A stretch of 37,535 bases of DNA from an uncultured Bacteroidales bacterium. GTDB taxonomy: Bacteria > Bacteroidota > Bacteroidia > Bacteroidales > UBA932. Where the stretch lies: NCBI GenBank assembly GCA_945870315.1, contig CAMBRR010000011.1, positions 1 through 37,535 on the forward strand, given 5' to 3'. This document shows, in pieces, positions 1 to 5,704 of this stretch. Position numbers and translations under genes: made by a program. Position 1 is the first letter of the stretch. Each line of letters starts with the position of its first letter. A model generated the notes under the pieces. The model did no database searches. It saw only the letters and a program-made list of their open reading frames with translations, and was not told where the DNA came from.

Positions 1-110
1 TTCAGCGACGACTTCTGCCACGCGTAATCGATATCCCGTTTGGAGATATATCCATGACGGCTAATCAGATCGATCAACCACACATAACGTTTGAAATAAT
101 TCTTAGCCAT
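1..110 (-). CDS. WYL-type transcriptional regulator, N-terminal fragment (runs off the window)
   Basis: Only the first 36 codons are present, read leftwards from the ATG at 108-110; the gene continues beyond base 1. The peptide starts MAKNYFKRYVWLIDLI and continues with a segment (SRHGYISKRDI) that looks like the start of a winged-helix DNA-binding domain. This opening resembles Bacteroidetes WYL-domain regulators, which have an N-terminal HTH and a C-terminal ligand- or nucleic-acid-binding WYL domain, but the WYL part lies outside the window. The gene diverges from the DnaE-like polymerase gene across 120 bases, and its promoter carries the same composite motif as that gene. This suggests it controls itself and its neighbour. 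The family call rests on a short fragment. Confidence 0.6.
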   Translation of the reverse strand, partial: MAKNYFKRYVWLIDLISRHGYISKRDIDYAWQKSSL

Positions 111-119
111 AACTGGCCA

Positions 120-153
120 CAAAGTTAGCGATATATTCGGCAAAATTGTGGCA
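120..153 (-). promoter_or_regulatory. Promoter of the WYL regulator gene, with the module-specific composite motif
   Basis: Read on the minus strand: TGCCA (153-149), three bases, TTTTGC (145-140), twelve bases, then TAACTTTG (127-120), a perfect match to the Bacteroidetes -7 consensus TAnnTTTG. No TTTG lies at the usual 19-21-base distance; the TGCC/TTTTGC block occupies that region instead. Only 9 bases separate the -7 box from the start codon at 110, so the mRNA would have almost no leader. The same pattern at the same spacing precedes the polymerase gene and the membrane/SprT gene. Confidence 0.6.
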
Positions 154-172
154 GATGTGATTTTTTTCATTC

Positions 173-206
173 TGCCGGTTTTTTGCAGAGACAATGGGTA
201 TATTTG
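173..206 (+). promoter_or_regulatory. Promoter of the DnaE-like gene, with the module-specific composite motif
   Basis: TGCCG (173-177), three bases, TTTTGC (181-186), twelve bases, TATATTTG (199-206). The last element matches the -7 consensus TAnnTTTG and lies 24 bases before the ATG at 231. A perfect 9-bp inverted repeat, ATTCTGCCG (169-177) and CGGCAGAAT (207-215), brackets the promoter, with the right arm directly after the -7 box. A protein bound to both arms would cover the promoter. Confidence 0.6.
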
Positions 207-230
207 CGGCAGAATTAAAACGCAAAAGCA

Positions 231-2693
231 ATGTCATTTGTTCATTTACACGTACACACAGAGTATTCGCTGGACGCGATATCGAAGATTGATGAGTTGT
301 TCATCAGAGCAGAGGACCTTGAAATGCCGGGGCTTGCTATTACGGATCACGGCACCATCTCCGGAGTCCCGGAATTCCTCAAGGCGGCGGAACGGCATCC
401 CACTGTAAAACCTATTGTCGGTTGTGAGTTCTGGCTGGCCGATAAAGATATGGTTACGTATCATCTGATTCTCCTGGCAAAGAATCTCACTGGTTATAAG
501 AATCTTGTAAAGCTGGTTTCTTACGCTAATACGGAAGGAATATACTATAAACCACGTATCACCAGAGAAAAGCTGATAGAATGCCATGAAGGCCTGATTT
601 GCACGTCGGCATGCATAGGAGGAGAGATTCCCCGGATGATTCTCCACGACAAGATGGGTGACGCAATAACTGCCGCACAATGGTACAAAGACTTGTTTGG
701 TGAGAATTTCTATTTGGAAGTCTCTCTACATAAGAACTTCGGACCCCTCAAGTTGGCTTCTACCGATAATCGTATTGCATATAAGAAGAACAATCAGAAC
801 CTGGTAGATTTGCAGAAGGTGGCAAATACCGGCATATTCCAAATAGCAGAAGAACTGGGCATCAAAGTAGTGGCCACGAATAATGTCCATTTCGTGAACC
901 GGGAAGATGGCATTGCACATGATGTGATGCTGGCACTCACTCATGACAAAAAGGTTTCCGACCCAGAACGCTTCCGCTATTCTCATCTTGAGTATCTCAA
1001 AAATGAGGATGAAATGCGGCGCTTGTTCCCGGAACATCCGGAAGTGATTGACAATACAATGGAAGTTCTGGATAAGGTAGAACGGTATTCCATTTGGAAG
1101 GATATTGAATTGCCGAAGGTGTCCGACAGGCCCGAGGCGGAACTCATTGAAAAGGCCTACGCCGGAGCGGAAAAACGTTTCGGGGAGGTGAACAAGGATC
1201 AACAAGAGCGTCTAAGACAGGAACTTGAGATCATCTTGGGCAAAGGCGTTGCATCCTATTTCTTAATTATCCAGGACCTCGTGGACTGGGTGCGGTCAAA
1301 AGGCTGGGTGGTAGGCCCCGGGCGTGGCGCTGCTGCCGGCAGTCTGGTCAATTACTGCCTGGGCATTACCGATATCGACCCTATGAAATATGGTCTGCTG
1401 TTCGAACGGTTTTACTGCTCGGAGCAGATTTCTCTTCCTTGCATAGACCTTGACTTGGAACAGGAGGCACAGGAAAAGATCCAAGAGTACTTGAAGGAGA
1501 GATATGGACAGAATTCTATCTCTGGGATTGTCACCTTCGGGAAGTATGGTTTCCGTGGCGCATGGTCAAAGGCAGCAAAAGCTCTGGGGATTCCCAAATC
1601 GTTTATTAAGCGACTCGATTCAAAAATATCTGGTTATTGGGGCTCCTTATACAGGAATCTTCGTGAAGTCCCTGCAGTTCGAGAAATATATGACAACGCC
1701 ACCCCTGAATTCAGGCAGGCATATGATATTGCCAGTAAGCTGAGTGATGTTATTGAAGATGAATCTATCCATGCATGCGGCTGGATGATCGCACCTTCAT
1801 ATATGGGTGAAAATGTCCCGGTTCAGATTCAAGAGGGTTTGTGGAATGGTGAACACACTCTGAATTCAATGTACGAAGCCCGATGGGTCGCAGACGTCGG
1901 CATTTTGAGATTGGACATTTTATCGCTTCGGGTGCTAAAGGATATTAAGGATGCCTGTACAGCTATTGAAGAGCATGAAGGGATACAGATTGAGCTAGAA
2001 AAACTCCCTCTCGATGATAAAGCAACATTGGCCGTCTATACAAATGGAGATACTTCGGGGGTTTTCCTGTTCGAATCAGAAGGTATGCGGGAGTGGCTTC
2101 GAAAGCTTCAGCCTTCGTCATTCAGCGATTTGGTAGCTATGGAGGCTCTTTATCGGCCGGGACCGATAGACTTGATTCCAAGTTATGTTGCAAGAAAGAA
2201 GGGGGAAGAAGAGTTTACGTACCCGATTCCCGCGATGGAAGAGATGCTTGGCGAGACATATGGTATTATCGTCTATCAGGAGCAGGCAATGCAACTTGCA
2301 GAAAAGTTGGCAGGGTTCTCAACTGAAAAAGCTGATAAATTGAGGAAGGCCTTTGGGAAGCGAAAACTAACGCTTTTGGAGACTCTTCACAGAGAGTTCA
2401 TTGAGGGTGGAGCAAAGAAGGGATATGAACGCAATGACCTGCAAAAGGTATGGGATATGATGGACAACTGGTACGCCTTCAACAAGTCCCACGCTGTTTG
2501 CTATACGTGGATTAGCTATCAGACAGCCTGGCTAAAGGCCCATTATCCCAAACAGTTTTATCAAGCGCTTTTGAACCAATATCTTGGCCAGCTTGAGGAA
2601 CTTGATTATTATATTCAGGATGCTGCGAACCACAATGTATTTGTAATTCCTCCGGATAAGAGCAAGAGTGGGATGTTTGAAGTGATAGAGTGA
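231..2693 (+). CDS. Short C-family DNA polymerase (DnaE/Pol III alpha paralogue) with PHP domain; altered catalytic Asp
   Basis: The 820-aa protein has the DnaE core but is about 340 residues shorter than E. coli DnaE. An N-terminal PHP domain is recognisable from HLHVHTEYSLDA (residues 5-16) and ITDHG. The polymerase core follows with GPGRGAAAGS (about 360), PCIDLDL (403-409), LRLDIL with Asp562, FLFESEGMREW, ALYRPGP, and FNKSH near residue 750. The protein stops where canonical DnaE enters its helix-hairpin-helix, beta-clamp-binding, OB and tau-binding regions, so it probably cannot join the replicase in the normal way. Canonical PDxDxD has three aspartates; here the first is Cys404 (TGC at 1440-1442), while Asp406, Asp408 and Asp562 remain. 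It is either a degenerate or specialised polymerase, perhaps for translesion or repair. Likely a mobile or accessory paralogue rather than the housekeeping dnaE. Confidence 0.85.
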   Translation: MSFVHLHVHTEYSLDAISKIDELFIRAEDLEMPGLAITDHGTISGVPEFLKAAERHPTVKPIVGCEFWLADKDMVTYHLILLAKNLTGYKNLVKLVSYANTEGIYYKPRITREKLIECHEGLICTSACIGGEIPRMILHDKMGDAITAAQWYKDLFGENFYLEVSLHKNFGPLKLASTDNRIAYKKNNQNLVDLQKVANTGIFQIAEELGIKVVATNNVHFVNREDGIAHDVMLALTHDKKVSDPERFRYSHLEYLKNEDEMRRLFPEHPEVIDNTMEVLDKVERYSIWKDIELPKVSDRPEAELIEKAYAGAEKRFGEVNKDQQERLRQELEIILGKGVASYFLIIQDLVDWVRSKGWVVGPGRGAAAGSLVNYCLGITDIDPMKYGLLFERFYCSEQISLPCIDLDLEQEAQEKIQEYLKERYGQNSISGIVTFGKYGFRGAWSKAAKALGIPKSFIKRLDSKISGYWGSLYRNLREVPAVREIYDNATPEFRQAYDIASKLSDVIEDESIHACGWMIAPSYMGENVPVQIQEGLWNGEHTLNSMYEARWVADVGILRLDILSLRVLKDIKDACTAIEEHEGIQIELEKLPLDDKATLAVYTNGDTSGVFLFESEGMREWLRKLQPSSFSDLVAMEALYRPGPIDLIPSYVARKKGEEEFTYPIPAMEEMLGETYGIIVYQEQAMQLAEKLAGFSTEKADKLRKAFGKRKLTLLETLHREFIEGGAKKGYERNDLQKVWDMMDNWYAFNKSHAVCYTWISYQTAWLKAHYPKQFYQALLNQYLGQLEELDYYIQDAANHNVFVIPPDKSKSGMFEVIE

Positions 2694-2697
2694 CAGT

Positions 2698-2745
2698 TGC
2701 CGTACTTTGGCAGTGAAGGTGGTTACCTTTGCGCAAAGTACGGCA
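2698..2745 (+). promoter_or_regulatory. Promoter inside a 12-bp perfect inverted repeat, upstream of the membrane/SprT gene
   Basis: TGCCG (2698-2702), three bases, TTTGGC (2706-2711), twelve bases, TACCTTTG (2724-2731, -7 box). This is the same composite layout as at the two promoters to the left. The left arm TGCCGTACTTTG (2698-2709) and right arm CAAAGTACGGCA (2734-2745) form a perfect 12-bp inverted repeat with a 24-base spacer holding the -7 box. The start codon at 2756 lies 24 bases after the box. The site begins five bases after the polymerase stop codon, so the downstream gene can be transcribed independently. The arrangement suits an operator or a cruciform. Confidence 0.6.
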
Positions 2746-2755
2746 TTAAGATTAT

Positions 2756-2983
2756 ATGACAAATACACTCTTCTCCCAATGGTTTGGATGGGCAGGACTT
2801 ATCCTGCTCATCATTCCGCTTGTATTATTGGTCAGGATTCCAGTAAAAAAGTCACGTTGGTCTATTCTCCGGATGACTATTGTCTCTGTCACCGGCGTTT
2901 TCATTGTGTCTCTTTGGCTGCATTTTGCTGAGACTATTACAGGAGCCGAAGCCTCAACCAAAACCGCAAAAGCAACCGGTTAA
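2756..2983 (+). CDS. Two-helix membrane protein, probable 5' part of a frameshifted membrane-SprT gene
   Basis: The 75-codon frame starts at an ATG 24 bases after a good -7 box. It encodes two hydrophobic segments, about residues 10-27 (WFGWAGLILLIIPLVLLV) and 40-57 (MTIVSVTGVFIVSLWLHF), separated by a basic loop, so it looks like a helical hairpin in the inner membrane. The frame runs into a low-complexity tail (TITGAEASTKTAKATG) and stops. In the +1 frame the same DNA encodes a proline/lysine-rich linker (EPKPQPKPQKQPVKRP) leading into a SprT-like protease. The simplest reading is one membrane-anchored protease gene split by a one-base indel between 2877 and about 2980. A separate small protein, programmed frameshifting or a sequence error are alternatives. 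Confidence 0.5.
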   Translation: MTNTLFSQWFGWAGLILLIIPLVLLVRIPVKKSRWSILRMTIVSVTGVFIVSLWLHFAETITGAEASTKTAKATG

Positions 2984-3590
2984 ACGGCCTGTCGAACCCA
3001 AGCCTGTGGTAGCAAAGGGTGATGATGACGTTCCTGATTTCAAGACGCCGGCCTTCAGTCTATTAAAGGGCCGCAGTGCCGAGCATCGAAACGTACCCAA
3101 ATCAGAGATAGAACGGAATATTGCCATCACTTTGGCGGTCAAAACCGACAAGCCGAAGAAGCGGCTCGGAACATATTACAGCGGCAAGAAAAGAATAATT
3201 GTCCACGTTGGGTGGAGCAGCAAATATGATATGGTTGATACGGCAATACACGAATATGCGCATCATATCCACTACACAGAGTTTGACAAGGCAAAGAAAA
3301 AGCAGGCGCCTCACGGAAAGGAGTTCTGGCAGATATATGGGCAGTTGATGAACAAGGCCCGCATTATGGGCATTTGCAATGGCTCGCGCGCGACGGTGAT
3401 TGATTTTCCGGGAGATGCTAAACCCACATCATTTTTTGTCGAAGAAATAGCCGAGGTTATTAATGAAACGCCAGAGAATGCGACTGAGATAAACGAAGAT
3501 ACAACTCCTGATTTCCGGAGGGTTATGAAAGATTTGCTGCGATGTTGGAATATTGGTTTAACAGGTAGTTTGCCTATAATGCTTTGCTGA
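2880..3590 (+). CDS. SprT-like zinc metallopeptidase, probable 3' part of a frameshifted membrane-anchored gene
   Basis: This frame holds the protease motif HEYAH (His codons at 3249 and 3261, Glu at 3252) followed by APHGKEFW with a candidate third zinc ligand (His codon 3312). That is the HExxH...HGxxFW layout of SprT/Spartan-type proteases, which act on DNA-protein crosslinks or chromatin-associated proteins. No ATG precedes the domain in this frame. The given start is a TTG inside the membrane-segment reading of the preceding frame, and a GTG at 3006 is another option. A TGA at 2874-2876 closes the frame upstream, so any frameshift from the two-helix frame falls after it. A Pro/Lys-rich linker (roughly 2943-3010) would tether the protease to the membrane hairpin. 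The protease family call is solid; how the frame is translated is not. Confidence 0.7.
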   Translation: MSLSPAFSLCLFGCILLRLLQEPKPQPKPQKQPVKRPVEPKPVVAKGDDDVPDFKTPAFSLLKGRSAEHRNVPKSEIERNIAITLAVKTDKPKKRLGTYYSGKKRIIVHVGWSSKYDMVDTAIHEYAHHIHYTEFDKAKKKQAPHGKEFWQIYGQLMNKARIMGICNGSRATVIDFPGDAKPTSFFVEEIAEVINETPENATEINEDTTPDFRRVMKDLLRCWNIGLTGSLPIMLC

Positions 3591-3591
3591 G

Positions 3592-3747
3592 ATGGACATT
3601 AAGAAAGATACTGGTCTTGATTCGGAGCAGCTGAAACTGCTCTGTCTTATGGCATATCTTGGGGATACGCCTGGAGACTATGCCCTGAAGCAACTGTATG
3701 GCAGAAACCATCTTCTGCCGGAAGTCGCCGTATTCAAGATTCTATAG
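3592..3747 (+). CDS. Small hypothetical protein (51 aa)
   Basis: An ATG one base after the SprT stop opens a 51-codon frame ending in TAG at 3745-3747. The product starts MDIKKDTGLDSEQLKLLCL and appears mainly helical, without a membrane segment or any motif I recognise. Its tight spacing to the protease frame suggests co-translation, and its codon use is unremarkable. It could be a small partner protein, a degraded remnant, or not expressed. Confidence 0.35.
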   Translation: MDIKKDTGLDSEQLKLLCLMAYLGDTPGDYALKQLYGRNHLLPEVAVFKIL

Positions 3748-4038
3748 GTGTAATGCAAAATAACAGGCATTTCCTGTACTCCTCTATCTTGGCGCCGACA
3801 CGGATTCTGTTTACTTATGTAGCCTGCGAGGATGAGGTGTGTGCAAATTATGTGGAAGGCGAAGTGGGGAAACTTCTTGCGCAGCGCTGTGTAACTGAAA
3901 CAAAGGCCTTCTGCTGTATTCTGCTAAACTTTTTCAAGTGCATGGACCTCGGCGGAATCAAAGATAAATACAGCCTTTCCGTCCCTCCTGCAGCAGCTAT
4001 TCTCCTGAACTTCTCTCCCCCCCCCAAAAAAAAATAAC
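3748..4038 (+). other. Gene-poor stretch with a doubtful 94-codon frame and a C9-A9 homopolymer tract
   Basis: This stretch has no gene I can support. An open frame at 3753-4037 encodes 94 codons, but it is cysteine-rich in no recognisable pattern, has no -7 box close upstream, and its last codons come from nine C (4017-4025) followed by nine A (4026-4034). The A tract is the U tract of the minus-strand terminator beside it. It is probably non-coding or the remnant of a lost gene between the polymerase/SprT module and the Dabb gene. Confidence 0.5.
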
Positions 4039-4065
4039 AGAAGCTGACCTTTTGGGTCAGCTTCT
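4026..4065 (-). terminator. Intrinsic terminator of the Dabb-family gene
   Basis: AGAAGCTGACC (4039-4049) and GGTCAGCTTCT (4055-4065) form a perfect 11-bp stem with a 5-base loop. On the minus strand it is followed by a nine-base U tract (complement of 4026-4034). It lies 25 bases past the stop of the minus-strand Dabb gene. No T run follows on the plus strand, so it should work mainly leftwards. Confidence 0.85.
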
Positions 4066-4089
4066 CAATGAAATATCTATATCAGTTAT

Positions 4090-4389
4090 TTATCTTTCGT
4101 ATTCAACCCTTGCTCTTACGTCTATCAGTGTTTCTACGTATTTGACTACATCGTCCCTCATGGAATCGGCCTTATATGCTGCCAGAGCTTCCCAGGATTC
4201 AAAATCTGCAATCATCATAGCATCGTATGCCGTTGCTGATTCATTGCGATTTATCCCTACCTCGATGTTTTTCAGCCCGGGAACCAAACCCATAAGGGAC
4301 TGATATTTTTCCTTGACATCTTCTCCTATCTCCTTTGGACTCCTGCCATCTGATGGCTTGAATTTCCACATTACTGCATAACGTATCAT
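4090..4389 (-). CDS. Dabb-family (stress-responsive alpha/beta barrel) protein
   Basis: The 99-aa product begins MIRYAVMWKFKP and has the pattern of dimeric alpha/beta-barrel (Dabb) proteins: an initial strand with H/M-W-type residues, a helix of KEIGEDVKEKYQSL type, a V-PGLKNIEVGIN strand and a C-terminal DDVVKYVETLIDVRA helix and strand. These are small ferredoxin-like-fold proteins, often stress-induced and of unknown or varied function. The frame is open further upstream to 4464, but the -7 box TAAATTTG at 4457-4450 lies inside that extension. The ATG at 4389, about 60 bases downstream of the box, is therefore the better start. It is monocistronic, ends in a strong terminator, and diverges from the glycan operon. 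Confidence 0.8.
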   Translation of the reverse strand: MIRYAVMWKFKPSDGRSPKEIGEDVKEKYQSLMGLVPGLKNIEVGINRNESATAYDAMMIADFESWEALAAYKADSMRDDVVKYVETLIDVRARVEYER

Positions 4390-4449
4390 ACCCATTCGTT
4401 TAAATTGTTCAAAATGTCCGACTAATTTAGCAAGAAATTTCATCATATC

Positions 4450-4457
4450 CAAATTTA
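4450..4457 (-). promoter_or_regulatory. -7 box for the Dabb-family gene
   Basis: TAAATTTG on the minus strand matches the Bacteroidetes consensus TAnnTTTG. It lies 60 bases upstream of the chosen start at 4389 and rules out the longer open frame as the coding start. No clear -33 element is visible. Confidence 0.55.
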
Positions 4458-4471
4458 TCCTCATAAATTCC

Positions 4472-4491
4472 TATCTTTGCCATCGGCAAAG
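4472..4491 (+). promoter_or_regulatory. -7 box of the glycan operon overlapped by a 7-bp palindrome
   Basis: TATCTTTG (4472-4479) matches the -7 consensus and lies 37 bases before the ATG at 4517. CTTTGCC (4475-4481), ATC, GGCAAAG (4485-4491) is a perfect dyad that overlaps the box and covers the likely transcription start. It could be an operator. Confidence 0.55.
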
Positions 4492-4516
4492 TTTATGAAA
4501 CTTGTGCAACTTTAGT

Positions 4517-5704
4517 ATGATACAATTCGAAAATCCTTCAGACTGTTGTGGCTGCGCCTCTTGTGAGGCTGTATGCCCTGTCGGTTGCATTGTGATGGTC
4601 AAGGACGGAGAGGGGTTCAGCTATCCGAAGGTGACCACGGATAAATGTATCGGCTGCCACAGGTGCGAGAAGGTTTGCCCTGTATTGTCAATCCGCAAAC
4701 AGGAAATTGGGACCGCTTCCCTAGAAAATGCTCCATCAAAGGCTTATGCCGCCCGTAGTGGGCAGTGCTCAGGCAGCAGTTCGGGAGGTATCTTTCCTCA
4801 TCTTGCCGAAACGGTGATACGCAAGGGTGGAGTTGTATATGGAGCAGCTTTCAATTCTGACCTCCGGCTTTGGCATTGCGAAGCTACCACGATGGAACAG
4901 GTGATGCCGATGCGTGGCTCAAAATATGTCCAAAGCGACCTTCTGGATACTTTCAATGAGATTCGTTCCCATCTTGAGGCCTCCAGGCCTGTCCTTTTCA
5001 CCGGCACGCCTTGCCAGAGCGCCGCGCTTGAGGCTTTCCTCGGAAAGGACTATGAACTCCTCTATAATGTCGATTGCGCCTGTCACGGTGTTCCGTCTCC
5101 CGAACTTCTGGAAAGATACCTCCAGAGCATTGCGAAGAAGTATTCCTCGGGGGTAAAAGAAGTTGATTTCCGTGACAAATCTCACGGCTGGAGGCATTAC
5201 CGCGTTGTTTATACTCTTGAAAATGGCCGCATCATTTCCCGTTCAAAGGATGATGACGATTATATGCTGCTTTTCCTCCAGAATGTCTCCCTGAGACCAT
5301 CCTGCTACTGTTGCCCGTTCCGCAAAAAACATTGCAGTGATTTGACATTGAGCGATTTGTGGAATGTTTCCAAGGCATCTCCTGCCCTGGACGACGACTG
5401 GGGAGCTTCAGGAATTCTGGTGCACAGCGAAAAGGGAAAGTCCCTTTTGGAAGAGTGCCGTCAGGAAATGTTCCTGGATGAAATACCCGTGGGCTTGGCA
5501 GTTGAGCAGAACGGAGGTCTTGGGGGAGATATCCCTGTCCCTGCCCAGAGGGAGGCCTTTATGAAGGAATTCATATTGAAACGGGACCTGGATTCATTTG
5601 TTCGTAACTATGTCAGAAGGCCTTCTGCTTTAAGCAAGACTATTGCATGGATGAAAAGGTGTGCAGCAAAAGTATATTCAAAAATGGATAGGAATGTCAA
5701 ATAA
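4517..5704 (+). CDS. Coenzyme F420 hydrogenase/dehydrogenase beta-subunit family Fe-S protein of a glycan operon
   Basis: The 395-aa protein has two 4Fe-4S ferredoxin motifs at its N terminus: CCGCASCEAVCPVGC (residues about 10-24) and CIGCHRCEKVCP (about 46-57). An F420 hydrogenase beta-type N- and C-terminal region follows, with GSKYVQSDLL, FTGTPCQSAAL and a further cysteine cluster, CYCCPFRKKHCSDLTLSDLW. In Bacteroidetes this family is common in capsule or exopolysaccharide loci, usually beside a polysaccharide pyruvyl transferase, and its exact redox reaction is not established. A TTG 15 bases upstream would extend the frame, but the ATG places the Fe-S motif at the usual distance from the N terminus. 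It overlaps the next gene by 11 bases, implying translational coupling. No pyruvyl transferase is present. Confidence 0.85.
   Translation: MIQFENPSDCCGCASCEAVCPVGCIVMVKDGEGFSYPKVTTDKCIGCHRCEKVCPVLSIRKQEIGTASLENAPSKAYAARSGQCSGSSSGGIFPHLAETVIRKGGVVYGAAFNSDLRLWHCEATTMEQVMPMRGSKYVQSDLLDTFNEIRSHLEASRPVLFTGTPCQSAALEAFLGKDYELLYNVDCACHGVPSPELLERYLQSIAKKYSSGVKEVDFRDKSHGWRHYRVVYTLENGRIISRSKDDDDYMLLFLQNVSLRPSCYCCPFRKKHCSDLTLSDLWNVSKASPALDDDWGASGILVHSEKGKSLLEECRQEMFLDEIPVGLAVEQNGGLGGDIPVPAQREAFMKEFILKRDLDSFVRNYVRRPSALSKTIAWMKRCAAKVYSKMDRNVK

Noticed and set aside
231..2693. Housekeeping replicative dnaE
   Set aside because: About 340 residues short, lacking clamp- and tau-binding regions, with an altered active-site Asp.
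3753..4037. 94-codon open frame
   Set aside because: No recognisable domain, no promoter close upstream, and the final codons come from a C9-A9 tract that serves the opposite-strand terminator.
4390..4464. N-terminal extension of the Dabb-family protein
   Set aside because: The gene's -7 box lies inside this extension, and the family N terminus starts at the ATG at 4389.
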